64,000 nt of DNA, taken from NCBI GenBank assembly GCA_013399305.1, contig VXAI01000199.1:102830-166829 (forward strand), in the 5' to 3' direction. Origin of the DNA: Rostratula benghalensis (lineage: Eukaryota; Chordata; Aves; Charadriiformes; Rostratulidae). The translations under genes were made by a program, and so were the position numbers. This document shows positions 1 to 12,654 of the stretch, one piece after another; position 1 is the first letter of the stretch, and every line of letters starts with the position of its first letter. Under the pieces are notes generated by a model, which worked only from the letters and a program-made list of their open reading frames with translations, made no database searches and had not been told where the DNA came from.

Positions 1-2234
1 AATAAAGAAACATGGTGTTTCTATGCTTGGGTGAGTCAAATACAGAGTTGGCAAAACAGAAGGTGTGAAAAACCCAGATATCACCTCTTACCAGTATTTA
101 ATGGAAGCAAGTAGACTGCAGTCCATCTTGCGCGAGAGCTGATGGGAAAGTGGGTGAAGTGACATGAGGAAATAGTATAAGGAGTAGTATTCTATAAAAA
201 CACCTGAAAAATTACAAAATGCAATAACCACCTTTACTAGAACCAGCTCTGCTTTAAAGATTCAAACCCTTGTATCACTGCCTGTGTCACAAGCTCACTT
301 CCAGTTCCCCAAGCCACAGCCGAGCAGGGCTGGCTGTTCACCACCCTCCTTACTTCCTCCTCCTGCTTGTTAGTAAGTCTGAGGACGATGTGATAACAGC
401 TTGTTTCAGCCCTTTGACAACTGTTTCTGTTTCAAACACAGTGAGGGTTTAAGAGTGGATAGAAGTGCCTAAGTGGAGAAGTGGCCAGAGGAAATGCATT
501 GCCTCCTGACGGCCGGGATACCCTGCCTGGAGGTACACAGCAGCTTGGACAGCAGAACTAGCAGCCAACAGCAACGGAATGCCAGCAACAGACATCATTC
601 ACAAGTCACTAGTCCCACCTTACCTACTTACAGAAATTCCACATGTACCCTGTCTTCAAACCCTGTAACTTCCAAAAAAATAATTTTCCAGCCTCAACCA
701 TAGTCTTATCATTAAGGAACTTAGTACCTGTGAATAAATGCATGGTGTTGGGCAGGAAGGCAGTATACAAACAACCCCTCTGGTCTGTGGCTCATGGTAA
801 GAGGGCTTTGCTGGAGCAAACACAGGCATCACTGGGACAAACCTTTCTCCTCAGGCAGGAAAGCAAGTCATACCCAAGGGGAATCCCATGTACGTGCAGA
901 GAGGATCAGTGAAGTACCCACGGGGTCGGTCAAGTCTTTTTGGTGTTCAAACCAGAACGACAGAACATGTAGAAGAAGCAGAAGTTTTAAAAGAACATTT
1001 TACATACTGTTCTTCAAAGCACAAACGGCTACGATTTCTGTTACTTTTTATTTGTTTGTTTTGTTGTTCTTCTATTCACAAAGATTTCAACAATTGACAA
1101 ATAATCATCATGTGGACAAAGCTCTTTCTTTGTACTCTAGCCACAAAAGAGGCTCTTTACTCTGGAATAGCACAGATCACACGGTCTAAGATCCTGTGCT
1201 GCACAACCAATCTATATTCAGGCGGCTAACTGAGAGGACAGGAAGGTTGGAGACAGATTTGTAACAGTGAAGTCATTTGCCAAACTCCTTTTTTCTGGCA
1301 TTTTTACTTGTCACAACTTCAGTCTTCATTTAGAAATTGTTTTCTCCAAAGTTCCTAAAAACACTTCCTCTACTTCTTCAGTTGCCCCTGTCTCTGTACA
1401 ATGACAGAAAGGGCACACAGACTGGTAATTGCTCTTGGTGGGCATATTGATCACTTGGGTATTTCTTCTGTTAGGTCTTCCACCTGAATGAGTCTCAGTT
1501 ACCATCATGAACAGGACTAAATTAATCTCTCCTACAAGCCGCTTGCCTGCAGGGTGTTTCTTTTGAAGCTAAGGACAGCTTGATAGTAATCGCAGTTGAT
1601 TACTCCTGAATTTGTACAGTGATGTTTGCAGGACACAGATAATGCTCCCATCTGCAAATGCAATCCCTTATCACTGATGACAAAGGTATTTTATCAGCTA
1701 AGTGGGAAATTGCACTGCAGAAGGCACCTGCTGGCAGTGTTAGATCCAGGTAGATAACACAGAACATGCAGGTGTGTGACTGATGTGCTTAAATGAACCA
1801 TATTCCATATACCATCACTTCTATGTGCTTTTGCCTCTTGTAACAATAAAATTAAAGTCCTTCTGTGGTTGTCTTAGTTGCATCTTCTCTCGTTAAATGG
1901 ATATCAAATGTGCCACTTTTGGCACAGATGTCATGCAGCATGAATGAGCACACACTAACACTATCTCCAGCATAAAATTTTGCAGGCAATTTATCAAGAG
2001 ATGTGTTAGTTCTCTGCTATGAGCTACAATGTTGTTACATATAGTAGATATTTCACATACATAATCTTATACACTAACAGATCTATTTAAGTGGGACAAC
2101 AAATATATCTGTCCTTTTTTTTTAATTTATTTTAACAAAACTGCCAAGTTCAAGTGTCACTAGATTTTCTTCCTTTTGACAATTAGAAAAACTGGCCTTG
2201 CTGTTTCACAGTTTTCTGGTTCATTTGTGTTTAG

Positions 2235-2252
2235 AAAAAAAAAAAAAAAAAA
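2235..2252 (+). repeat. poly(A) tract, 18 bp
   Basis: This is an uninterrupted run of 18 A in otherwise AT-rich intron. It could be an old retroelement tail or a simple repeat. It lies left of the gap and is unrelated to the 49-bp A8 comb. Confidence 0.8.
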
Positions 2253-2787
2253 GTAATAGCCCAAATCAAAACTCAATAAAAGTAATTAGTTCAGTACTAA
2301 GTCCCTAGTCCCTAGTCCAGTACTATTGAAAGTATGAAAATATATATTTTTACTTAGGTAAAATAGTTTTCCAGAAACTTGTTTCAAGTAGTGTCTTTAC
2401 AATTGCCTTCTGATGCCAGTTAAGACCACTGGATTAAGTGTTACACAAAGGAAATTATATTTTTTGAAAAATTATCCAAAATCTCAAGTTGTTTTGACTT
2501 GTAGGACACCTCAAGTTCTGTTGCTGTTGTGGCTTATTTTTTTAAGCAGTCTTTTATTTGTGATGGTTTACAACACTCAAATTGCGTTGCTTCCTTGTTT
2601 CAGTCTACTAAGGGCAGCCGAGCTACGTTAGTCAGAGAAGCATGGGATATACTTTAACTGGGAAGATGATACCCTGTTGAGGAGGATGAAGAATCATTCT
2701 CTACACAGTACTAGGAGCAGTTGAGATGCTAATGCAGATGGGGCAAAAGCATTTCCAAAAGCACTATAGGTCCCACAGCAGAGGATC

Positions 2788-2870
2788 TCAGAATCACAGA
2801 ATATAGGGATTGGAAGTGACCTTGAAAGATCCTCTAGTCCAATCCCCCTGCTGGAGCAGGAACACCTAGA
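2788..2870 (-). repeat. CR1 LINE 3' end fragment
   Basis: The sequence opens with an AATCACAGAAT tail motif. It continues with the 'GGGATTGGAAGTGACC...GATC...CTAGTCCAATCCCCCTGC' pattern typical of a CR1 3' end read from the minus strand. It is short and 5' truncated, and fades into unrecognised sequence after about 2870. Confidence 0.8.
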
Positions 2871-3074
2871 TCTCAGTGCTGGAGAAAAGCTTTTCCCAGA
2901 CTCTGCTCACTGTTGATGTGCATCCACACCAAGAACAGATGATCACTGAGAACACCTTCACCAACTGGTGTAACTAGTGTAAATGGACTCATACAAGCTA
3001 GAGAGGTAAAAGCCTATTTCATTAAACCATGAACTGTTTGGCCAGTTACGACAAAAGGTGATGGGATAAACTTG

Positions 3075-3314
3075 AACATAAGAAGTTTCACCTACACATG
3101 AGGAGGAACTTCTTCACTTGGAGGGTGGCAGAGCAGTGGAATGGGCTGCCCAGATAGATGGTAGAGTCTCCATCTCTGGAGACATTCAAAACCTGCCTGG
3201 ACATGTTCCTGTGCAACCTACTCTGGGTGGACCTGCTCTGACAGGGGGTTGGCGTAGGTGATCTCCAGAGGTCCGTTTCAGTCCCATACCATTCTGTGAT
3301 TCTGTGATATTGTC
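3075..3314 (+). repeat. CR1 LINE 3' end fragment
   Basis: This is the plus-strand 3' region of a CR1 element. It carries the 'GAGGAGGAACTTCTTCACT', 'TGGAATGGGCTGCCCAG' and 'GGAGACATTCAAAACCTGCC' landmarks and ends in the ATTCTGTGATTCTGTGAT octamer tail. It is 5' truncated, as most CR1 copies are, and lies in opposite orientation to the fragment about 200 bp to its left. The open frame on the other strand here is only an antisense reading of the repeat. Confidence 0.92.
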
Positions 3315-6300
3315 CAGGTTTTTTCCTCTCTGGGGCATAACTTGCAACTCTCAAGTCACATCGGCTACAAACTACTAGACCATGTAGAGTAATTTATCAG
3401 TTTTTGGTCACTATGGAGCAATTTTGGCTCTGATTCATCTCAGAGTTTAAACACAGGGCAAGCCCAGGTATAGGCAGCTCACTTGTCACTAGAGTGGAAG
3501 AAGTACTTATGTATCCATTATAAGGCAAATATTTTCAAATTTCTTTTTTTGTATCACACCTGATCTGGAATTCCCTTCTCATTTCTTTTTTTTGTGGGTT
3601 TGCAACCACACTCACCTTTTTTCTCCTTGTTGCTGTAACTAAGCCACCTGCCCTGAAGATATACTGTGCCAGCACAGAGTAACACTCTATTATGTGGGTT
3701 AACTCATCAGAAGCTAATAATGAATTAAATAATTCTGGAAACAATTTTTTATGTATCACATCTTTGCATACAGCAGACTCACAGGAGTTCACTGGGAAAA
3801 AAAAAAAAAAGAAAGGACGATGTGTAAAAGTCTCAGATGGATGTTATTTTGCAGTTAGCTTCTGTTCTTTCTATGTTTTGCAAAATTGAGGACATTTTGA
3901 GGAATAAGCTTCTTCAAAAGTTTCTTGTTCTCACTTTATTCTGGACTGTTCAGTATAACTCTTTTTGTATTAATGATCTCTTTGAGGTGCAAATGTGGAG
4001 GTGTTTATTACAAACTGTGAGATGAGGATTAATTTGGAGAAGCCCTATTTATTCAGCAGGCTATAATTTGCACTCATTAGCTAAACTTTAAAACAGGAGT
4101 TATGTGGTGTGCTCCTCACCAGCAACAGACACCTGCACTTACGCATCCACAAATGAGAGATAACTCTGTCAACACATGAGGTGGCACCGCAGTTAATCCA
4201 AGGCACCAAAAAGAACCACTCCCCAACCCCTGGGATGTCGATGACACACAGAAAAATGTCAGTTGGAAAGTCCTTCTGTCCTCCTGTTCTCAACAGCGTG
4301 TGACTGGGTTCAGGGCAAGGAAAGCAGCTGATGTGATGAAAATAGGCATTAAAAACATGCACGCCAGAAATTATTTACTCAGAAATCCTGGCACTGCGCT
4401 GCATCTTATGACTCTGCTTTATTTGAGCTACTTTGCAGCAATGTCAAGCCCTCAAGTTCTCATTCCTCCCCTAGTTTCTTGCAGGGAAACGGAGGAGATG
4501 GAAAAGATGTCATTTATTTACCTACCACCGGTTTCTTCTTCAGTTGGAGATCAGATCCATTTGTTGAGGAATTCTCCTCATTCATACAACCTAAAAGAAA
4601 TCCTGTTGGATAGTAACACCTTACTTTGTTGAAGTGGAAAAAATGAAAGAAATTGTGTCTAACTTTAAAGTTGGCTCAACAAGCATTTTTCTAGTTTTGG
4701 ATAATACCCAAGCATGGAGAGATGTTACTCTATCACTTTGTCATGAGTAACAGAATTTAAAGCAACTGTGAGCAATAACATTGTAGGAAAACTAAATTGT
4801 TTGGTCAATTATTATTGTGAATTGTACTTGTGAACACTGAATTTTGAATAGTTTTAGAACAGCATAAAGAGAGCCACTGACCACACAAACACACACTTTG
4901 GCAAACAGCCTCTGATGCAGTTATCTGTCCACATGCACCTATTGGGCATTGGTTCTGCACCAACTGGCACAAGTAGCTCTGGAGCAGTTTTTTGCAAAGC
5001 ACATGGTAAAAAAGTGAATTTTGTACTAAGAGAGGCTGACAGTCAATTCCATCTAGCAGAGGGAATGGTGTACAGTTTTGTAGGAGGACAGACAAAAGCA
5101 CGTCAGAAGAGAGGGAAAGTTTGGTGCCAGCTTCTGCAGAAGGAGCTGTTTGAATTGGGCTTGCTGGGTCTTATCAGGGTGGCAGGGAGTTGCACTCCCT
5201 CTGATGTATCAGTGGCAAGGCATGAGGAAAACAGAAATAAAAGCTTTCCATACAGAACCTTCACTGCTAGATTTTTGGGTCAGAATCTGTTAATGGAAGA
5301 TTAGTAAGAGAATGATCAGTTATCATTCCGTAGCATTAGCAGCATCTATGACTCTGAACAAGATTAAAACTTTCATGTTCCCTGCCTAAAGCCTAAGCCT
5401 TCCAGACAACACATGGAACTCACTGGGAAGCACAGGAGGTTAAAAAGGCAGAGATATCTTTACAATACTGTGTTAACATTATTGTTGCCTTGCTTCTTTT
5501 AAGTGCTATGATACAGGAGCTATCACAAAGATCTGCAGGGCTGTACTTTGAAGGCAATGAGCAGCAATATAAAAATAGAAATAGGTAGCTATAAACGATA
5601 GTGATAACAAGAACACAGTGACTTTAATGAAATTAGTTCTCCTCTACTTTTGATCTCAAACTTTCCTCTGCTGACTGGCAAATAATTTAGACTTCACAGT
5701 CTATTGAATTATGGGTACCATCACTGCTCCCATGAAGATTATAAAAGGACATATGGAGAAAATGAACTGTTTCATCTGAGCATACTCTTGACAAAAAACA
5801 AGTATTTTGCCCTATTCTGTTGATCCTGCAACTGCTGAATTTTCCACTGTGAGCACTGGATGGGGCTAGTGCCAGGCAGGCTACGTCTACGGTGCCTCTA
5901 CTATGTCTGTGGCATTTCTGGCAAAGACTTTTCTGATGAATAAACATTTTCTGTGGTATAGAGAAAGATGCAGCAAAGCTGCTAATTATTTTGTGAAAAG
6001 ATGTGGTAAATTGGATGTGTAACAGCATCTGCTTGGGCCTCATGAGCAGTAGGGACAGAGCTGGAAGACAGGTATTGATGCTGTGCTGCAGATCTGGCAA
6101 AGCAAAAAACACAAAAATGTCTTCAGTTGTCACCTGAGCTTCATCTGCCTACACTACTTTTAATTAGTTCATCCTGAAACAGGCAGGATGCTTAGAGACA
6201 CTCCAGAGAAAGCAGAGACTTCTTGATTTGGTCCCCTGAATTTTTGGTGAACTCCTGAACAGTTGGCAGGACTAACTGCTGCAAGGCCAAACTCCCACAG

Positions 6301-9079
6301 GAAGGCAGGGACACTCACTCTGCCGGCATACAGGGAAGGACCACACCTTTGGCTGTGGTTGTGCCATCAGAAGAGCAGCTACTGGAAAAGCCACAGTCGC
6401 ACAATCACATTTCCTCTGGCTCCACCTGTTTTGTAGGAGTATCAGGCTGTACTGCTCAGGAAAGTGTCCTGGCAAGCGGTCCATCTCTTCATAGAGTTAG
6501 TCACTAGGAGCCCCTGGGAAGCTGCCATCATAGACAAGGGAGCAGAACAGAGCTGGTGGATCTTTAAGGACATGTTCCACAGACCGTGAGAGCATGTAAG
6601 AAATGAGGAAAGGAGGGCAAGAGACTGGCATGGCTGAGCTGAGACCTGCTGGTCAAAATAAAGGGCACTAAGTTTTCATAGGACGGGACTTATAAAAAAA
6701 AAGGAAGAAGAGAAAAAAAAAAGACTTTTGGAGAATGAGCAAAGAATCTGGCTTATATTATATTCTGTAAGAGAACACTGCAATGGTCAAATGAAATGTA
6801 CAAAAATGGCATGGTATCTCTGGCAAACAGGTTTGTGCATTTGACCATTCCTGGTAGTTGTGAGAGAAGTAAATGTGCTCAAACCACATGAATAATCAGT
6901 TCCTTTTTGGCAGGGTCCTCCTGGTACATCACTTCCCACTGCTCATTGGCACCATTGGAATGCTTGACCTGCCCACAGTTCCGTAGCAGGGTGGCCACAG
7001 GGAGGTGAAATATGCTTGGGTTTGCCACCCAGCTTTTTTATTAGAACATGACTTACAGAGTACCTATTGAATGCATAAGCCCTGCAGACACTCTTGGGCC
7101 CTCTGTGACCTTGCACAGAGAGACTAAATAGCTTTCTTTTTTTTTTTTCCCTATCTCTCTACTTCAGAGATATGATTCAAGGTTATGTTAATGCGTAATG
7201 CTCAACAGTGAGAAAAAGAGTGAGGTCCAAACCTCCCACAAGTTTTTAAAAAAATAAATGCATCTTGGGAACATTTTTTCTTCAAGTGAATTACACCATG
7301 CTCAGACCTCCAAATTTAACACTGAAATCTCACCAGGTTTTCAGGCGTTTGTTGCTTTTTTCTTAACTCTGACAAACACAAGCCACACTGAAAAATCAGG
7401 CAGATTTAAAGTGCACAGATTTAGAAATCCAAACAAGATACTGCAATACAGACAGTCAAGGCTGCAAAGTTGGGAGCAGGTGGCTGCTTCACCAACCGAC
7501 TATCACCTGACAAAATGCTTTGCAGAGATCCAGTTGCAAATCTCTATGGCTTCTGAATCAGAAGGATCCTGCTTCAATGAGGGACAATTGTAGCTGCTCC
7601 TCTGCCTCTGTCTCTCTGATAGGCAAATTCCTTCCAGGGAGGGGATAAACCAACCACTTCTTTGTTTAATGCCTCTCTGGCATTAACTTTATTGCTTTTC
7701 AGAAGGTTTTAGGGTTGTTTTTTTCCCTCCACCCTTTCTGGAGATCCTCTACCTAGTGCTGCACTGGCCCTTAGGTTTCATGACAGGATCTGTGCCTGCT
7801 CCAGCTGAGCTTGGGGTGCAGCAGCGAATAAGCTCTGCAGTCACCAGGCCAAACCAAGCATGTCAAGGTGGTCACCAGCTACTGCTAAACAAGACGCTCC
7901 ACCCCCTCACACTGAGGAATGGAAGAATTCTTTCTCTTTGAAACAGTGTTATTTATGCCACAGACCTTCTTCTGTGACCTGATGCTGCCACTAGAAGACA
8001 CTTTCAAAGGATAGGTTCTGCCAGGGAGTACCTGCTCTTCTGTAGCAGTAATTTACTACCACTGGTTAGCCTTCCTCTTCTGAGGTGGGAGTAAGGGAAA
8101 GTGATGCATATCAGAAAAGGTACTCTCCTCTCTTGAATGGAAAACCAGATTTATGATGATAGATGCCATGTGGAGCTGAAGAAATCAAAAACTAGTTGGA
8201 AGGGTTTATCTTGCCCTGCATACAACAGCCTGTAGTCCTTAAAAGTGAAAAAAGCTGATGACTGACCTGTCCCACCAAAATATATTAAAAACAGGTCTCA
8301 GTTTTTTTCTTAATTCAAAAGAGTTACAACTTTTACTAACAGACTAATTAATAGACTGCTAGTTTCATGGGACATCTACTGAGCTAGAAAACACGATGGT
8401 GTGGTGCTTGTGCGCTTTCCGTTTTCACCACTGGACTCCTAAAGCAACAGCAAAGCAAATCAGCAAACGCCAAGTCAAGGAACACGGGAAGTTGTGGTCT
8501 TCCCATTCCGTGTGTATGTCAGCTTGCTGACAAAGCTGGGAAGTTGAACTAGGAGCAAGCTCTGCTCTTTTACAACTCTTATTTTGTGACATCAGAGTAC
8601 TTTGCAAACACTGTTGAATTCAGGCTCACAATACTTGCATGAAATGCTAAATACTTTTATATTCCCCACGGGAAAGTTCATGAAGAGAGCTATAACCCAG
8701 AGAGAAGCAAGAAACCCACAACAAAACTGGAAGTGGAAAGCAAGGCTTTAACCAACAGATTGCACATGACAGGCTTTGCAGAAGATACTTCATGCTGGGC
8801 AGAACTGGCAGAGTTTTGGTAGGAGGGGGCTACAGGGGTGGCGACTTGCATTGGGAGGTCAGAAACTGCCCTGGGCCAGTCACAGATAGTTCCAGATATC
8901 CTGGAAACTGCTGCAAATAACCCACCATGTGCCAAAACTTCACCCAGTCAGAGAAGCACGTGGTGTTTCTGCTCATAGGTATTTAAGAAAGCAGCAGCTG
9001 CTGAGAGAAGAGGATACATGGCTGGTGGCACTGTTAGGGATATGGCTGGAGACAGACTCTTGGAAGAAAGCAGCCTGTG

Positions 9080-9166
9080 CCAGAGCAGGCACACCCCTGA
9101 AGGGACTGTGGGTCATGGGCAACCCACTCCAGAGCAGGGACACCACGAAGGGACTGTGTCCCATGG
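9080..9166. repeat. Degenerate tandem duplication, about 49-bp unit
   Basis: Two related blocks begin with CCAGAGCAGG at 9080 and 9129. Both continue through GAAGGGACTGTG to CATGG, with a few substitutions and a small length difference. No clear third copy follows. The source family was not recognised. The spacing equals the period of the artefact right of the gap, but here the sequence is complex and diverged, so I take the match as coincidence. Confidence 0.65.
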
Positions 9167-11511
9167 TAAACATATGCCGGAGTAGAGGAAAACAAGAAGC
9201 AGTACCCACACACCCGGACTCCCGCATTGCCCCCCTCTTCTCCAAAGCGATTAGGAGTAGCTGGCTGTAATATGTAGCAAAACCAAGGTGAGTTGAGACC
9301 TGGAAGAGGGGAAGAGAAGTTTTTTGCTGAGTTACAGCCTGGGGGAAAAAAAAAAGTGTTTCTTCACAAACCGTTTTGTTTAACTGTTTGGGTTTTTCTC
9401 ATCAGTGCTCAGATCTGTAACCATAAGTTCTTTTAACGGGTAATAAATTAAATAAAATTCCCCAAACCAAGATTGTTTTGCTCATAATGTGCTTATAAAG
9501 TACTCTGGCATATTTCTTATGTTCTACGTACTATGAAATACATTGCTTGAGAAAAAGGATCACAGGAAGAAATTAGAGGAGCATTACTTGCTGTAGTTGG
9601 GCTGCCAATTAAACAGTAAATTACTGTGCTGAGGCAGCTGCATTAAGATCCTCACTAAAAAGCACTTTTAGTATTTAAAAGCACCCTACACAACACCTAC
9701 ACAGGGTGAGGATGGGGTGGAGGTAATAGGCACCACTCCACTAGACAGTTTTGGCCATGGGAAGAGGCTCAGAAGTGAATTAAGATGAATTACTGACAGT
9801 GAAAAATAAAGCAGGTCACATAGGCAGCCTGCACAAAGAAGATACCACATCTTAAAATTCAAACCTTAGTTTATTTGCTAATAGCCCACATGGAGGCATG
9901 CCTTAAAGGTCTTCTGAGAGCTCTCATGGTGCAGACTGCCTTGTTTGCCTGCTAGCTGCATAAAAGGGCAGATATGCTTTCAGACTTCTTTTTCCCCAAA
10001 TTAACAAATTGGATGTGCGGGTTTTTTTTTTCTTCAGGATCACCTGTGGGGTCAGTGACTGTGCCAACTTCCTTTATTGTTCCCACATCAAACTGCTCTA
10101 TGAAAGACTGTGGAATCTGTCAAATTAACATAGTGATGCGGATGGAAATAAGATAAGCAGCATTTTAAACTATAGCCATCTCTTTGACTGCAGAAAGGAC
10201 AAGTTACACAACTCCCAAACAGGAGAGGGAACCCTATCTGACTCACTTGCTTAATTTGATTTTATAACTGCTGCACTGAGTTGTAAAAGGCTGATAAAAT
10301 CTATTTTAAACAAAGAGCATAAGTCCTGCAAGCTAATATTACAACTCATCTACTGCCTGCTTCCCCAATTATTTTCCCTTCTCAAAGTGATGTTGATAAA
10401 TCAACTGCCTTCCTGTTTATTAAAGCATGTGGCAGTCTGTTTATTTAATCAGCTCTTCACCCATTTTCTAATTAAGGGAGATAATGTGGGCTCATTTCCT
10501 GCCATGGTGAACCTGGCAAGGCACAGGTCGTCTTCAAATACTGCGTTAAAATTCAAGATTTGTAATGTCTGCTTTTCTTTGGCAACTCCTTCCCACCTCA
10601 CTGCCCAGCTGAAGACAAAAAATACAGATGTATGGTTGTTGGGGGGGTTTTTTTGGCTTTTTTTTTGCATTTCCACATTGCTGACACACATCCAAGTTAA
10701 GGACAGAAAGATGGAAGCAGGTTGAGCTTTGTCTGTTTGCTGACATGGTGTCTCCTCAGTGCAGGTGAAACAGTTTTCTGTGAGACCCTGCATCCCAGCA
10801 AAGTTAATAATACTGCATCATAAGGATCATAAGGGTAATTTTGTAAAGGGACAGAATGCTGGAATGCAAGGGGAAAGCACGCACCAGTTGGAGCAAGTTC
10901 TAGCTTGCTCTGCTGCTGGACCTGGGCCACCTCCTGCTCCACTCTGGCCCCAATCCTTTGTCTGCTTAGTGCAGGAATATCGCTAACCATCAGCTGCAGC
11001 ATTAAATCATGTTTGTGCTCTTTGTATTCCAAAGCAAGCAAGGATCTTGTAACAGCCTTAAGACAGATTCTCTCTGAGATATCCTGCCTTGTATTTTGCG
11101 TGTGACATGTTCTCAACAATTAACAGCTACAGCTAACTTAGGATCACTAGTCTGGGAGCAAAGTTTTGTTTTGCAGGACATCCTTCTATCCCCTTAGGAT
11201 AAATTTAGAGCGCATATTAATTTTTTTTATCTAAAAACATACTACAGACACATTGCAAGTTCTCCATGTGTGCCATACACAGTCTTACAGAAGGTCTTAT
11301 GAACTGTCAAAAACAAGATCATCCATTTTGTCTCTCTTTACAGGTTCTTCCTCAATCAACATAGGCATATACATGTACCACACCTGTAACAGCTCCAGCT
11401 CCTGTAGAAATGTGGGCTGCCACACTTCACTTTGCCCCACTTTCAGAAGCATTTCATACCAACTAAGCTATACACCTCCTTGCAATGTGCCTTTATGTGG
11501 AACAACTGAAA

Positions 11512-11622
11512 ACTTGATGTGGTCCTGGGCAGTCCTGTCTAGGTGACACTGCCTCGTGCATTTGGACTACATGATATCCATAGTTGCCAGCCAACATCAG
11601 CCATTCTGTAATTCTGTGGAAA
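11512..11622 (+). repeat. Old CR1 LINE tail fragment
   Basis: This is a diverged plus-strand CR1 3' end. Landmarks are GTCCTGGGCAGTCCTGTCTAG, TTGGACTACATGAT and the terminal CATTCTGTAATTCTGTGG. Several substitutions from the usual CR1 tail suggest an old insertion. Confidence 0.7.
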
Positions 11623-12451
11623 AAAAATATCCCAGTGGTTCTATCACTTCATCAATAATCTGTAAAACACAGTATTTTCCAAACTCTGACCCACAAACAA
11701 ATGTCGCCATGATCTCTTTTAAAACTGGCTAAATGCCCACAGTGAAGGTTTGCGCATAAACTGAATTATACCTTTTTTTTCCTTCTCCACTTACACTTTT
11801 ATTTTATTTGTATTGGCAAGCAACAGCAAAAGCATTTCTATTTCTGGAGCTTTACTTTTGGAAACAATGAATTAAATTTTGATATATTTCAGTCCAAAAA
11901 GAAGCGTCTGATTTTGTTATGCTGCTAATTGTCCGAACCTCTGTCTCACCTCCTCCTTTTCACTTAGATCCAGTGTGCTCTGGATCTAACACACTCAATA
12001 CCTTCATGAACACCTACTTAACCATTGAAAATAATCCCCCAAACAATTAATGTTTATATAGACCACTGTTTCTTTCACATGCATTGAAGTCATTGCTATG
12101 AGTACCATGCTGCTACTGGCCAGTGAAAAAAGCCAGAATAAAATTATATATAAAATGTATACTGCAGTAAGAAGCAGAAGACAACCAAACCTCTATTTTC
12201 AAATGGCTGTATTTCCCACTTTATATTTTTCCATACAAAATACATTGCACTTTTCTCTTTCTACTGAGCATCTCACAAATACTGCAGATGGAATGGGTCT
12301 CTGGACAGAGGCAAGACTTCATCCCTTTAAATTGTCTGTTTTCACTAACAAACTATTTCCAGAGGAAACACACTGCAACAAGTGTGAGAAAAGTTTAGTG
12401 AAGGGAGGAGGAAAATTTCCTAGAGCTCTCCCCTGGGCCCCCCACACTTAC

Positions 12452-12654
12452 CAAAGGCTCTAGCTCTTTGCGGTCTATGAGGTTGAGCTCTGTCACGAAG
12501 TAATAGAAATGCTTGTAACAGGTATTGACGTGGGCCTCAGCCCCCATAAGGAGGATACGGTCAAAGTGATGGATGTAGACGTGAACAAACACCCGAAAAA
12601 GCCGGCAGAGTATCTTCTTGCAGATCTGAAGGAAGTTCTTTGGAAAGGGGACAC
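12452..12654 (-). CDS. MOB3B: MOB3B second coding exon (codons 140-207)
   Basis: This internal exon of 203 bp encodes residues 140-207 of a MOB-family protein. It begins after a TTCACAG acceptor and ends at a TTTG|GTAAGT donor. The first base completes Gly140, whose first base comes from the exon at 41138-41573, and the exon ends on a codon boundary. It carries the VPFPKNFLQ motif and the [11 protein letters not shown] helix. That helix holds His164 and His169, which match the two zinc-binding histidines of the MOB1 fold, and [11 protein letters not shown] follows. MOB3 proteins are small globular adaptors of the MOB1/phocein fold. MOB3A/B/C are reported to bind MST1 (STK4) and act around Hippo signalling, unlike MOB1, which activates LATS/NDR. 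The final nine codons are not in this exon. The residues '[10 protein letters not shown]' favour MOB3B over MOB3A. Flanking sequence drops at once to non-coding, as expected of a real exon. Confidence 0.95.

Larger units (their letters stand above)
1..12451. other. Non-coding stretch, MOB3B intron (3' side)
   Basis: This stretch lies downstream of the second MOB3B coding exon on the minus strand, beginning at that exon's splice donor. I looked on the minus strand for the missing last nine codons (a Lys-Glu-Met...Met-Cys-His-stop ending preceded by AG) and did not find them, so I read the stretch as intron continuing past the left edge. It is AT-rich with many short chance reading frames, none with recognisable domains. 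It contains CR1 remnants near 2.8, 3.1-3.3 and 11.5-11.6 kb, A-runs at 2235-2252 and 3797-3810, and a degenerate two-copy repeat near 9.1 kb. I see no other gene, tRNA or promoter. Confidence 0.6.

Noticed and set aside
3535..3600. Minus-strand Lys-Glu-Met-Arg-Arg resembling the start of the missing MOB3B C-terminus
   Set aside because: The peptide diverges after three residues, the frame does not stop where the family does, and there is no splice acceptor directly before the lysine codon.
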